From assembly GCA_905236635.1 (NCBI GenBank), contig CAJOCJ010000003.1:62001-126000 (forward strand): DNA of 64,000 bases. The letters are read 5' to 3'. Positions 1 to 8,908 of this stretch are shown piece by piece. The translations under genes and the position numbers were made by a program. The first letter of the stretch is position 1. The number at the start of each line of letters is the position of its first letter. Below the pieces are notes generated by a model. It was not told where the DNA came from. It searched no databases and saw nothing but the letters and a program-made list of their open reading frames with translations. This DNA comes from an uncultured Bacteroidales bacterium (GTDB lineage: Bacteria > Bacteroidota > Bacteroidia > Bacteroidales > F082).

Positions 1-5
1 ATCTG

Positions 6-13
6 TACCTTTG
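6..13 (+). promoter_or_regulatory. -7 promoter element of rsgA
   Basis: TACCTTTG, followed by C, matches the Bacteroidota -7 consensus TAnnTTTG. It lies 20 nt before the rsgA start. The -33 element would fall outside the window. Confidence 0.6.
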
Positions 14-33
14 CACCGTTTTTTATTGCAAGG

Positions 34-942
34 ATGCCGATAGGTAGAGTAATCAGGTCAACAGGTAGCTGGTACGACGTTCGCGACGATGCCGGCAAGG
101 TGGTGTTATGCCGTTTGAGAGGCAAGATACGCCTCGACGGTCTGCGTACCACAAACCCAGTAGCCGTTGGCGATCTCGTTAACTTTGAGAAAGAGCGCGA
201 CAAGGATACTTGCGTTATCGACAAGATACTTCCTCGTAACAACGTGATAGTGCGTAAGTCGGTGAATCTGTCGAAAGAGTCGCATATCATAGCGTCGAAT
301 GTCGACCAGGCTATCCTCGTCGCCACCATAGCGCAGCCACGCACGTCGACGGGTTTCATCGACAGGTTTACGGTGACAGCCGAGGCTTATCATATCCCTG
401 TCGTGATAGTGTTTAACAAATGCGACCTCTACGACGACGAACAGAATGCTATGGCGGAGAGACTGATGCAAGTGTATAACAGCATCGGCTATCAGACTTT
501 TGTGATTTCGGCAAAGACTGGCTATAACTGCGACAGGCTGAAAGACATCATGAAAGATAAGATGAGCATGTTCTCCGGGCATTCAGGAGTGGGTAAATCG
601 GCGCTGGTTAACAGAATGGACCCGAATCTCAATATAAGAGTTGGCGAGATTTCAGAAGTTCATGAGAAAGGTAAGCATACGACAACCTTTGCTCAGATGT
701 ATGAACTCGGATTTGGAGGCTATATCATCGATACTCCTGGTATCAAAGAGTTTGCCTTGTATGATATGGAGAAAGAGACTCTGGCTCAGCGTTTCCCCGA
801 GATGAGGGCGCTGATGCACGAGTGCCGCTTCAACAACTGCACACATCTGCATGAACCACATTGCGCAATAAAAGACGCTGTAGCAAACGGTATCATAGCC
901 GACTGGCGCTATGAGAACTATTGTAACATGATGGATGATTAA
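34..942 (+). CDS. rsgA: Ribosome small-subunit-dependent GTPase RsgA
   Basis: This is a circularly permuted GTPase that acts in late 30S ribosomal subunit maturation in the cytoplasm. The order of motifs is diagnostic: an N-terminal OB-fold (about residues 1-70), then G4 NKCD (128-131), G1 GHSGVGKS (182-189) and G3 DTPG, and finally a C-terminal zinc-binding segment with Cys-x5-Cys-x-His-x5-Cys (CRFNNC, THLHEPHC). The 302-residue length is normal. The start is the first ATG after a -7 promoter element. The stop codon is 2 nt before the next gene, so the two are probably co-transcribed. Confidence 0.97.
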   Translation: MPIGRVIRSTGSWYDVRDDAGKVVLCRLRGKIRLDGLRTTNPVAVGDLVNFEKERDKDTCVIDKILPRNNVIVRKSVNLSKESHIIASNVDQAILVATIAQPRTSTGFIDRFTVTAEAYHIPVVIVFNKCDLYDDEQNAMAERLMQVYNSIGYQTFVISAKTGYNCDRLKDIMKDKMSMFSGHSGVGKSALVNRMDPNLNIRVGEISEVHEKGKHTTTFAQMYELGFGGYIIDTPGIKEFALYDMEKETLAQRFPEMRALMHECRFNNCTHLHEPHCAIKDAVANGIIADWRYENYCNMMDD

Positions 943-944
943 TT

Positions 945-2339
945 GTGAAGAAACTGCTGGCCATATTGCTTTTGATGTTGTCTGTTGGGACATTCGCACA
1001 ACAGCAGGACGACTGTTTCGTCGTCTCAAAAATCGACATCGTAGGCAACAAGGTCACGAAGCTGTCCACCATGTACAGAGAGATGCTGTTCCACGAAGGC
1101 GACACTATTTGCGACAGCGATATGATTAAACAAAGTCGGGAGAACCTCCGAAACTGCGCATTGTTTAACTTCGTCGACTTCGATTGGGTGACAGATCCTG
1201 AGAATCCTGGAAGCAAGTCGCTGACAATCAGTGTAGTGGAGCGCTGGTACCTCTGGCCGGTGCCTTATCTTGCGTTTGCCGACCGTAACCCTACTGCATG
1301 GCTCAAAGCCCGTGATTTTACTCGTCTTAGCTACGGCGTCGACCTCTACTACTACAACATGTGGGGTAGAAAACATGTGCTCGATCTGAGAATAATCGGC
1401 GGTTACAACCAAGACTTCGGCATTTCTTACGATATCCCGTATGTCACCTATCGTCAACGACTTGGAATAAAAGCCGCGACGGGTTATACGCGTGACAGGG
1501 AAGTGGCTTACATCACAAATGATGATAAGATAAAGTATTTCAGCACCGAAGACCATTATGCACATGAGTCGTTCTACGCATACCTCATGCCGTATTATCG
1601 TTTCGGCTATCGCAACAAGCTGTTTTTGCAGATGCGCTACGACGACCGTACGTTCAATAGCGACAGCCTGCCACTGCTGAATGCCGACTTTGCCAACCCT
1701 GACGGCACCCGTTTCCAGTATTTTACTGTGTCGGCGATATTTAAGCACGACTATCGTGACGACCACAACTATCCTCTGGATGGTCATTATCTGGAGCTGG
1801 AGCTGACGAAAATAGGTCTCGGAATATTCGATTATTCGCCAGATATCTTCTACGGCAAGATTACTGCTGACTGGTACACTCCAATAAGCGGCAGGTTTTA
1901 CTGGGCATCCAATATAACAACGAAGATTTCCGACAGCCGTACTGCCCCTTATTTCCTGTCGCAGGGCTTTGGGTATAACAACGACTATGTCCGAACCAAC
2001 GACCTTTATGTCGTGGATGCTCTGAACTATGCCATTTTAAAGAATAACTTGAAATTTGAAATATTAAAACCTGTTACCAAACACATCCCGTTTATTAAGA
2101 ACGACAGGTTTGGAAAGATACATTTTGCTATATATGCTAACCTGTTTTTCGATGCGGGATACACTTGGGATGTCGTTGTGCCTGAAGGACTTAACTCCCG
2201 ACTGGCTAATAAATTTGTTTACGGAACAGGTTTTGGCATAGATTTTGTTACGTATTACGATAAAGTATTGCGATTGGAGTACGGAGTTAACGGACTTGGA
2301 GAAGCAGGTTTCTTCGTCCATCTCGTTGCCCCAATTTAA
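945..2339 (+). CDS. Omp85-family outer-membrane protein with a single POTRA domain
   Basis: The 464-residue protein begins with a signal peptide (MKKLLAILLLMLSVGTFAQ). A POTRA-like segment follows (about 25-100, with VSKIDIVGNKVTK and the EGD..CDSDMIKQSRENL pattern), then a C-terminal beta-barrel rich in alternating aromatic residues. The domain order is that of a shortened BamA/TamA relative (PF07244 plus Omp85 barrel). It is far shorter than the true BamA at 4942, so it is a paralogue whose substrate is unknown. GTG at 945 is the best start: it lies 2 nt after the rsgA stop and gives a proper signal peptide. Family assignment is good; the role in protein or lipid insertion is inferred. Confidence 0.8.
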   Translation: MKKLLAILLLMLSVGTFAQQQDDCFVVSKIDIVGNKVTKLSTMYREMLFHEGDTICDSDMIKQSRENLRNCALFNFVDFDWVTDPENPGSKSLTISVVERWYLWPVPYLAFADRNPTAWLKARDFTRLSYGVDLYYYNMWGRKHVLDLRIIGGYNQDFGISYDIPYVTYRQRLGIKAATGYTRDREVAYITNDDKIKYFSTEDHYAHESFYAYLMPYYRFGYRNKLFLQMRYDDRTFNSDSLPLLNADFANPDGTRFQYFTVSAIFKHDYRDDHNYPLDGHYLELELTKIGLGIFDYSPDIFYGKITADWYTPISGRFYWASNITTKISDSRTAPYFLSQGFGYNNDYVRTNDLYVVDALNYAILKNNLKFEILKPVTKHIPFIKNDRFGKIHFAIYANLFFDAGYTWDVVVPEGLNSRLANKFVYGTGFGIDFVTYYDKVLRLEYGVNGLGEAGFFVHLVAPI

Positions 2340-2354
2340 CGAAAATATTAAGTT

Positions 2355-3233
2355 ATGAGAATCGCATTGTATGGCAGAGGCTTCGGCCCGGATTATGACG
2401 GACTTATGAAAAAGGTCTTGCACGTTTTGAAAGACGCGCAAGCCGATATACTGGTCTTCACAGGCTTGCTGGATGATATCAAGAGATGTGTTGGACAGGC
2501 TGCTGATTATCAGATATTTAACTCATACGAACAGCTGAAGGGTAAGGCTGATGTGCTGTTCTCATTCGGCGGTGACGGCACTATGCTTGACTCCGTTGAA
2601 TATGTACGCGACACCGCTGTGCCAGTGCTCGGAATCAATATGGGACGTCTCGGCTTTCTGTCAAGCGTGTCATCCGACGAGACTCTTGATGCAGTGAAGA
2701 AGATTCTCAACGGCGTCTATGAAGTGGAGAAACGCTCGCTGCTCGAACTCGTGGGCGAGAAACAACGTTTCAACGGCATCAACTATGCCCTTAACGAACT
2801 GAGCCTCATGCGTAAAGACGGCAGCTCGCTCATCGTGATACAGGTGTTTGTCGACGACAAGCTGCTCAACACATACTGGGCCGATGGTCTTATCCTGGCC
2901 ACTCCGACAGGCTCTACGGCCTACTCGCTGAGCGCCGGCGGACCGATAGTGGCACCAAACAACGATAGTTTTTTAATTACTCCAATATCCGCACACAATT
3001 TAAGCGTGCGTCCCGTCGTTATATCAGATAAAAGTGTCGTGAAAATCAAGGTCGATGGCCGCTGCGATGCGTACGACCTGAGTCTTGACTCACGTACTAA
3101 ATTGGTAGACAAGAGCTTACAACTTGAGATCAAGAAAGCTGATTTCTCGTTCAATATGGTGAAGCTGCCGGGGAAAGATTTCTTCGAAGCCATCAGAAAG
3201 AAGCTCCTATGGGGTAATGATGTGAGAAATTAG
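2355..3233 (+). CDS. nadK: NAD kinase
   Basis: Phosphorylates NAD to NADP in the cytosol. The diagnostic GGDGT motif is at residues 72-76 (FGGDGTMLD), followed by LGINMGRLGFLS, NELSLMRKDGSSLI and the conserved substrate loop TPTGSTAYSLSAGGPI. The 292-residue length is standard. The gene starts 15 nt after the Omp85-like gene and precedes porG/uppS/bamA, a common arrangement in Bacteroidales. Confidence 0.97.
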   Translation: MRIALYGRGFGPDYDGLMKKVLHVLKDAQADILVFTGLLDDIKRCVGQAADYQIFNSYEQLKGKADVLFSFGGDGTMLDSVEYVRDTAVPVLGINMGRLGFLSSVSSDETLDAVKKILNGVYEVEKRSLLELVGEKQRFNGINYALNELSLMRKDGSSLIVIQVFVDDKLLNTYWADGLILATPTGSTAYSLSAGGPIVAPNNDSFLITPISAHNLSVRPVVISDKSVVKIKVDGRCDAYDLSLDSRTKLVDKSLQLEIKKADFSFNMVKLPGKDFFEAIRKKLLWGNDVRN

Positions 3234-3239
3234 AAAATT

Positions 3240-3273
3240 TTTGCGAAGGTTATCACAAAAATTTGTATATTTG
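3240..3273 (+). promoter_or_regulatory. Promoter upstream of the porG-like gene
   Basis: TTTG at 3240-3243 (-33 like) and TATATTTG at 3266-3273 (-7) are separated by 22 nt, close to the Bacteroidota consensus spacing. The predicted transcription start is about 55 nt before the ATG at 3334. This would start a porG-uppS-bamA-skp transcript. Confidence 0.6.
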
Positions 3274-3333
3274 TCAGTTTATTGTGAAAAAGTTTAAACG
3301 ACTGTCTATCAACAAGTAAGAAAAATTAAACGA

Positions 3334-4191
3334 ATGAAGAATTGTAAAAAACATCTTATCGTTGCATTGATTGTCCTGACAATGGGACAATTTCTTGCTC
3401 CGTTGACGGCACACAGCCAGGTTTTGGAGGTGGGTGGCTCCGTCGGACTGTCGTATTATATGGGTGATATCAACCCTAAAAAACCTTTCGTTGACAGCAA
3501 CTTGGGCTGGGGCGTGTTGGTGAGATATTATGAAGGTACCCGCTGGGCTTTCCGCCTTGCCTACTCAAACCTGCAGCTCAATGGAAGTGACAAATCATCC
3601 GGTTATCGTCCAGAGCGTGGACTTTCGTTCAATACGAATGCCCATGACATTGCATTGGTGGCAGAGTTTAACTTCTTTGACTATTTCACCGGAAGCAAGC
3701 GAAACGGCCTGTCTCCATATATCTTCGGAGGCCTGTCGGGGTTTTATTTTAATCCTAAAGCCGATGATGGCAAAGAGTTGTGCAGCGTTCTGACTGATGT
3801 CGATTACGACAAGGGTACCATAAGTGGAAGTGATGCGAAATATAATAAATTTGCATTGTCAATCCCATTTGGCGTTGGCGTGAAGTACAGTGTGGCCAAA
3901 AGATTGGGCGTCGCCCTTGAATGGCGTTGGGATTACACCTTCACCGACTGGATTGATGACTGCCACGCATATTATCCTACATACGAAAGTGGTAAAGAAT
4001 TCGTGCAATATGCCGACCCTACCGGTTTTGCAGCTGATGATAGTGGTAATAACACGAATGAATATATACAGCGTGGCAATAAGGCTGATAACGACTGGTT
4101 CGGATATCTCAATTTTTCATTGACATATAAGTTCAATCTGCCTAATGGCAATGACTGTAATAAGAGAGAAAGATATAAAAACTTTGACTGA
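3334..4191 (+). CDS. porG: DUF6089 / PorG-like outer-membrane beta-barrel protein
   Basis: A 285-residue secreted protein with a signal peptide ending near AHSQ (about residue 29). The remainder is beta-barrel like, with repeated aromatic/glycine strands such as [39 protein letters not shown] and [15 protein letters not shown]. The N-terminal [11 protein letters not shown] signature and the position directly before uppS and bamA fit the DUF6089 family, whose Porphyromonas member PorG is a component of the type IX secretion system. A T9SS cargo in this window (47080) is consistent with a working system. The stop overlaps the uppS ATG by 1 nt. Confidence 0.82.
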   Translation: MKNCKKHLIVALIVLTMGQFLAPLTAHSQVLEVGGSVGLSYYMGDINPKKPFVDSNLGWGVLVRYYEGTRWAFRLAYSNLQLNGSDKSSGYRPERGLSFNTNAHDIALVAEFNFFDYFTGSKRNGLSPYIFGGLSGFYFNPKADDGKELCSVLTDVDYDKGTISGSDAKYNKFALSIPFGVGVKYSVAKRLGVALEWRWDYTFTDWIDDCHAYYPTYESGKEFVQYADPTGFAADDSGNNTNEYIQRGNKADNDWFGYLNFSLTYKFNLPNGNDCNKRERYKNFD

Positions 4192-4937
4192 TGGAGAGCC
4201 TGAAAGATAAGATAATAATGGAACGCCTGCCGCAGCATATCGCAGTCATCATGGATGGCAACGGACGCTGGGCAAAACAGCAAGGCAAGATGCGTGTCTT
4301 CGGTCATCAGCATGGTGTGGATGCCGTGCGTAACACCACCGAGGCATGTGCCGAACTGGGCGTGAAATATCTTACACTTTATGCTTTCTCAACAGAAAAC
4401 TGGAACCGCTCGTCTTTCGAAGTCGATGCCTTGATGGGGCTACTGACAAATGCTTTGAAAAATGAGCTTAAGACATTGAACGACAATAATATACGTCTTA
4501 ACGCGATAGGTGATTTAAAACGTCTTCCAAAATCACAATACGACGCTCTGATGTATGCAATCGACAATACAAAGAACAACACCCGAATGACTCTGACGCT
4601 GTGTCTCAGCTACTCAAGCCGTTGGGAGTTGACGAAGATGGTCAAGGATATTGCGACAGAAGTAAAAGAAGGCAAGATAAATCCTGATGACGTGGATGAG
4701 GCTTTGATTAATGATCATCTGGCGACAGCGGGCATGCCTGATCCCGACTTGCTGATTCGTACAAGCGGGGAGGAGAGGATTAGCAATTATCTGCTATGGC
4801 AGATAGCTTATTCGGAACTTTATTTTACAAATAAATTCTGGCCTGATTTTGGTAAAGAGGATTTGTATGAGGCAATAGTCAATTATCAAAACAGAGAGCG
4901 TAGGTTTGGGAAGACGAGTGAACAGATTAAAAAGTGA
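4191..4937 (+). CDS. uppS: Isoprenyl transferase (undecaprenyl diphosphate synthase)
   Basis: Condenses isopentenyl diphosphate with farnesyl diphosphate to make undecaprenyl diphosphate, the lipid carrier for peptidoglycan and O-antigen. Visible cis-prenyltransferase signatures are [12 protein letters not shown] (the catalytic Asp is residue 22), [32 protein letters not shown] and near the C-terminus [15 protein letters not shown] with FWPDF. The ATG at 4191 overlaps the porG TGA (translational coupling). A second ATG at 4218 is a possible alternative start, giving [10 protein letters not shown]. Confidence 0.97.
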   Translation: MESLKDKIIMERLPQHIAVIMDGNGRWAKQQGKMRVFGHQHGVDAVRNTTEACAELGVKYLTLYAFSTENWNRSSFEVDALMGLLTNALKNELKTLNDNNIRLNAIGDLKRLPKSQYDALMYAIDNTKNNTRMTLTLCLSYSSRWELTKMVKDIATEVKEGKINPDDVDEALINDHLATAGMPDPDLLIRTSGEERISNYLLWQIAYSELYFTNKFWPDFGKEDLYEAIVNYQNRERRFGKTSEQIKK

Positions 4938-4941
4938 GGAG

Positions 4942-7599
4942 ATGACTTTTTTGAAGAGGTTTAAAATATTTGCAATCGCTTTGTTATGCTGGTGTTTCTG
5001 CATGACAGGCCTTGTCGCAACGGCTCAGATTCAAATTGGTAACGATTTGTCGGAAGTCGACTATTCCCTCCCTCGTGAATACGAAATCGGAGGTATCACC
5101 GTCACAGGTGTGGAATATGTTGATCCAGCCGTTGTGGTGATGCTGTCAGGTCTGCGCGTCGGCATGGTGGTTAAGGTGCCAGGAGATAAAATCACCCAGG
5201 CCATCAAAAACCTCTGGGAGCAAGGCCTCTTTGAAGATATCCAGATAACTCAGACTCAAAAGGTGGGAGGAAAGATTTTCCTTAACATCGATATGAAAGA
5301 ACGTCCGAGAATTAGCAAATTCTCATTTAAAGGCGTTAAAAAGTCAGAGGCAGAAGAACTTAGGAAGAAGATAAACATCACTCGCGGCGACGTTGCCACT
5401 GAGCATACATATAACAAGACTGCCATAATCGTCAAAGATTATTATGCCGACAAGGGTTATCTCAATACTGAGGTGAAAATGACGCCGGTGCCTGACACCA
5501 CTGCCGAAAACTATGTGACTCTCATCATTGATGTCGATAAGAAACATAAAGTGAAGATTGGCGAGATTGTGGTGAACGACAACGAGGTGCTTACCGACGG
5601 ACAGATCCGTGGCGCTATGAAAGAGACCAAACGCAGAGGCAAGTTTGACCCGTTGCGTCCTCTTGGAGCAACCATTGTCAACACGGTTTGGGATCTCATC
5701 AGGTTGAAACCTGCCGAAGCCGAAGACGAACTGGTGTGGTATGCCACAGAGAACATACGCCCGAGGATATTCAAGTCGTCGCGTTTCGATGAGGATAATT
5801 ATGAGGATGACAAGAAGCTAATCATCAAAAAATATAACGAAAAAGGTTATCGTGACGCTAAAATCGTGAAAGACTCGATCTATGTTATGGACGACAAGAA
5901 TATCGGTATAGCATTGACGGTCAGTGAGGGTGACAAATACTATTTCGGTAACATCACCTGGGTTGGCAATACGAAATACGATACCGCGACACTCAACAAA
6001 GTGCTTGGTATCCGCAAGGGCGACGTCTATAATCAGGAGCTTCTTGAGAAAAACCTGACATATAGCGAGGGTGGCTATGACGTGTCGTCGTTATATATGG
6101 ACGATGGTTACCTCTTCTTCCGCGTTGATCCTGTGGAGGTTAGAGTAGAGAACGACACCATCGACCTCGAGATGAGAATGAGCGAAGGTGATCAGGCCAC
6201 CATCAAACGCGTGACGGTGAAAGGCAACACCAAGACCAACGACCGTATCATCATCCGTGAGATGTATACGCGTCCCGGACAACTTTACAGCCGTAGCGAC
6301 ATCATGCGAACCATGCGTGAACTCGCGGCGTTGCAGTATTTCGATGCACAGAAGCTCCTCCCAGACATCCAACCTGACCCTACCGATGGCACCGTCGACA
6401 TCAACTATGTGGTGGAGGAGACGCCGAATGACCAGATTGAACTCTCAGCAGGATGGGGCTACAACAGGTTGATGCTCTCGTTAGGTTTGAACCTCAACAA
6501 CGTGTCGTTGCGTAACTTCTTGAAAAAAGACGCATGGCGCCCGATACCGTCAGGCGACGGACAGAAGCTGTCGTTCAGGATCCAGACATACGGCACCACG
6601 TATATCAACTACGGTGTGACATTCACAGAGCCATGGCTGGGCGGTAAGAAACCTAATGCCCTGACGGTGGCGGTGTATCATTCGACATATAAGAATACCT
6701 ATACACAAGAAATCGGATATTTCAGACAGACCGGTGTCTCGGTCGGTATCGGTACACGTTTGAAATGGCCTGACGACTACTTCACACTTTACAACGGCGT
6801 CAACGTGATACGTTATTCGTTGCATAACTATAAGAGTATCTTTAACTTCGGTACTGGTAACGGCAATTTTAACCTTATCGGATATAACATCACGTTCGGA
6901 CGTAACTCAACAAGTCACCCGATTTATCCTCGTTATGGTTCTGAATTTGTCCTTTCGCTTGAGGTTACGCCACCATATTCATTATTCAATCCTGTCGATT
7001 ACGAAAAGGAATATTCAGATCCGGATGAGCGTGAAGACGCCAAATTCCACTGGGTCGAGTTCCATAAGTGGAAGTTTAAGGCGGCCCTTTATACGGAGAT
7101 CTATGATAAGCTTGTCATAATGACACGCGCCCGTTTCGGCTTACTCGGATACTACAACCCATACATCGGAATCACGCCATTCCAGCGTTTCTGCCTCGGC
7201 GGTGACGGTTTGACGGGCGCGTATAACTTCGATGGTCGAGAGTTGATTGGCATGAGAGGTTATGCCAACACCTCCTTGACTCCTGACTATACCTTGAACA
7301 GCAACGAAGGTGGTAATGTCTTTGTAAAATATACCATGGAGCTGCGTTATCCTTTGACCCTTAACCCGCAGGCGACGATTTACGCTCTGACGTTCGTTGA
7401 GGCAGGTAACTGCTGGCTCGGTTTCGATAAGTTCAACCCATTCGACCTGTACCGTTCTGCCGGTCTCGGTGTGCGTATCTACCTGCCGATGTTTGGTATG
7501 CTCGGTCTCGACTGGGGTTATGGATTCGACGAAGTCCCTGGAGCGCCAGAGGCATCGAAGAGCCAGTTCCACTTCTCTATAGGAGGTTCAATAGATTGA
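4942..7599 (+). CDS. bamA: Outer-membrane protein assembly factor BamA
   Basis: Central component of the machine that folds beta-barrels into the outer membrane. The protein has 885 residues: a signal peptide (MTFLKRFKIFAIALLCWCF, ending near TAQ), a series of POTRA domains to about residue 485 (repeats of the type ITVTGVEYVDPAVVVMLSGL and ITWVGNTKYDTATLNKVLGI), and an Omp85 barrel with FCLGGDGLTG, RGY and a C-terminal aromatic strand. I chose ATG 4942 because AGGAG at 4937-4941 precedes it and the signal peptide begins there; an upstream extension to 4906 would bury the signal peptide. The stop overlaps the region of the downstream skp gene. Confidence 0.96.
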   Translation: MTFLKRFKIFAIALLCWCFCMTGLVATAQIQIGNDLSEVDYSLPREYEIGGITVTGVEYVDPAVVVMLSGLRVGMVVKVPGDKITQAIKNLWEQGLFEDIQITQTQKVGGKIFLNIDMKERPRISKFSFKGVKKSEAEELRKKINITRGDVATEHTYNKTAIIVKDYYADKGYLNTEVKMTPVPDTTAENYVTLIIDVDKKHKVKIGEIVVNDNEVLTDGQIRGAMKETKRRGKFDPLRPLGATIVNTVWDLIRLKPAEAEDELVWYATENIRPRIFKSSRFDEDNYEDDKKLIIKKYNEKGYRDAKIVKDSIYVMDDKNIGIALTVSEGDKYYFGNITWVGNTKYDTATLNKVLGIRKGDVYNQELLEKNLTYSEGGYDVSSLYMDDGYLFFRVDPVEVRVENDTIDLEMRMSEGDQATIKRVTVKGNTKTNDRIIIREMYTRPGQLYSRSDIMRTMRELAALQYFDAQKLLPDIQPDPTDGTVDINYVVEETPNDQIELSAGWGYNRLMLSLGLNLNNVSLRNFLKKDAWRPIPSGDGQKLSFRIQTYGTTYINYGVTFTEPWLGGKKPNALTVAVYHSTYKNTYTQEIGYFRQTGVSVGIGTRLKWPDDYFTLYNGVNVIRYSLHNYKSIFNFGTGNGNFNLIGYNITFGRNSTSHPIYPRYGSEFVLSLEVTPPYSLFNPVDYEKEYSDPDEREDAKFHWVEFHKWKFKAALYTEIYDKLVIMTRARFGLLGYYNPYIGITPFQRFCLGGDGLTGAYNFDGRELIGMRGYANTSLTPDYTLNSNEGGNVFVKYTMELRYPLTLNPQATIYALTFVEAGNCWLGFDKFNPFDLYRSAGLGVRIYLPMFGMLGLDWGYGFDEVPGAPEASKSQFHFSIGGSID

Positions 7600-7622
7600 T
7601 GTTTTTCAAAAAATTTAATAAT

Positions 7623-8273
7623 ATGAAAACAAGAAACTTGATTTTACTCGCGGTATTGATGGTCTTCGGACTGGCTTCGGTCAAGGCCCAAGGCAACCAG
7701 AAATACGCATACGTCGACACGGATTATATCCTGCAGAATATCCCAGAATATGGTGATGTTCAGGAGGAGATAAACAGAATGTCGGCAAATTGGCAGAAAG
7801 AGCTTAAGACTCTGCGCGACAAACTTGAGCAGATGAAACGTGATTTTCAGACGGAGGCAGTGCTCCTTTCTGACGATATGAAAAATAAAAAAGAAGCAGC
7901 CATCGCGGCCAAGGAACAAGAGCTGACAAACCTGCAGTTGCAGTATTTTGGTCCAGATGGTGAGCTCTTTTCAAAACGCATCGAGCTGATTCAGCCGATA
8001 CAAGAGAAGGTCTATAACGCTATCACTCAGGTGGCACAGATCAAGAATTATTCTTTTGTGTTTGACAAATCGGCAGGTGCAGCAATTCTTTATTGTAACG
8101 ACAAGTTCGATATCAGTGACGAGGTGCTAGATGAGATTGGCAACGTGATGCAGACAGTGCGCCGTCAGGATAGAAGACGCGGCGGAAACACACCGTCAAC
8201 CTCGGGCGGAAGCAGCTCAGGTGGCAATAAACCCGGTGGCGGCGGCGTTAATCCAGGTGGAGGAAAGAAATAA
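7623..8273 (+). CDS. OmpH/Skp-family periplasmic chaperone, first copy
   Basis: Skp-like chaperones hold unfolded outer-membrane proteins for BamA. A signal peptide (MKTRNLILLAVLMVFGLASVKAQ) is followed by KYAYVDTDYILQNIPEY, a long charged coiled coil (about residues 45-130, many Glu/Lys/Gln), and the closing FVFDKSAG. The C-terminal tail (about the last 35 residues) is unusual: basic residues, then Ser/Gly/Pro-rich low complexity. ATG 7623 gives a clean signal peptide. ATG 7599, overlapping the bamA stop, is an alternative that adds eight residues. It forms a bamA-skp-skp set with the next gene. Confidence 0.9.
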   Translation: MKTRNLILLAVLMVFGLASVKAQGNQKYAYVDTDYILQNIPEYGDVQEEINRMSANWQKELKTLRDKLEQMKRDFQTEAVLLSDDMKNKKEAAIAAKEQELTNLQLQYFGPDGELFSKRIELIQPIQEKVYNAITQVAQIKNYSFVFDKSAGAAILYCNDKFDISDEVLDEIGNVMQTVRRQDRRRGGNTPSTSGGSSSGGNKPGGGGVNPGGGKK

Positions 8274-8309
8274 ACAACCTAAAATATAGATAGATTAACA
8301 AAAATTTTG

Positions 8310-8317
8310 TATTTTTG
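8310..8317 (+). promoter_or_regulatory. -7 element before the second skp gene
   Basis: TATTTTTG followed by C fits TAnnTTTG and lies 36 nt before the ATG. No clear -33 TTTG is present at the usual distance, so this is a moderate call. It would allow the second chaperone gene to be expressed separately from bamA. Confidence 0.45.
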
Positions 8318-8352
8318 CAAAAAATTAGAGAACAATTAAAATTTGAATAGTC

Positions 8353-8862
8353 ATGAAAAGATTAGTTAAAGTATTGGCAATTATGGTGTTAGCAGTTGGA
8401 CTCGGTTTCGGAGCTAACGCACAGACACAGAAGATTGGTTATGTCGATTCACAAGTTATCATTGATATGATGCCTGAGAGCGCTAAGATTCAGCAGGATC
8501 TGCAAGCTTACTACAATGAGCTTCAAGCTGAACTTCAGGCTATGGCCAACGAGTATCAGAACAAGATGAGAGACTATGAAGCCAACGCGGCTACAATGTC
8601 AAACATCCTTCGTCAGTCGAAAGAAAAAGAAATCATGGATCTTCAGGGAAGAATCCAGGAATTCCAGGCTAACGCTGAGGGCGATTTCGCTGCAAAACAG
8701 GAAGAGCTTTCAAAGCCTATGCTCGACAAGATCAAGAAAGCCATCGATGATGTTGTGAAAGCCAAGGGCTTGGCATACGTCTTCGAGAAGACCGTCATCC
8801 TCTCAATCGGTGACAGCGCTATTGACATTACAGCCGACGTCAAAGCAAAGCTCGGTCTTTAA
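8353..8862 (+). CDS. OmpH/Skp-family periplasmic chaperone, second copy
   Basis: A 169-residue paralogue of the preceding protein, without its Gly-rich tail. The signal peptide ends at ANAQ (about residue 24). The mature protein opens with KIGYVDSQVIIDMMPESAK, contains a coiled coil of about 90 residues and ends with AYVFEKTVILSIGDSAIDIT, as in other OmpH proteins. It is followed directly by a strong terminator. Tandem skp copies after bamA are usual in Bacteroidales. Confidence 0.93.
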   Translation: MKRLVKVLAIMVLAVGLGFGANAQTQKIGYVDSQVIIDMMPESAKIQQDLQAYYNELQAELQAMANEYQNKMRDYEANAATMSNILRQSKEKEIMDLQGRIQEFQANAEGDFAAKQEELSKPMLDKIKKAIDDVVKAKGLAYVFEKTVILSIGDSAIDITADVKAKLGL

Positions 8863-8871
8863 CCTAATAAT

Positions 8872-8906
8872 AAAATAAGCGCCGCCCGACGGGCGGCGCT
8901 TATTTT
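8872..8906. terminator. Bidirectional intrinsic terminator
   Basis: A perfect 17-bp inverted repeat (left arm 8872-8888, right arm 8890-8906, core GCGCCGCCCG) is flanked by A and T tracts. It lies between convergent genes (second skp on plus, VOC gene on minus), so it can end transcription from both sides. Confidence 0.93.
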
Positions 8907-8908
8907 TA

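Noticed and set aside
4906-4941. Upstream extension of BamA (start at 4906)
   Set aside because: It would place 12 residues before the signal peptide and overlap uppS; the AGGAG and ATG at 4942 fit better.
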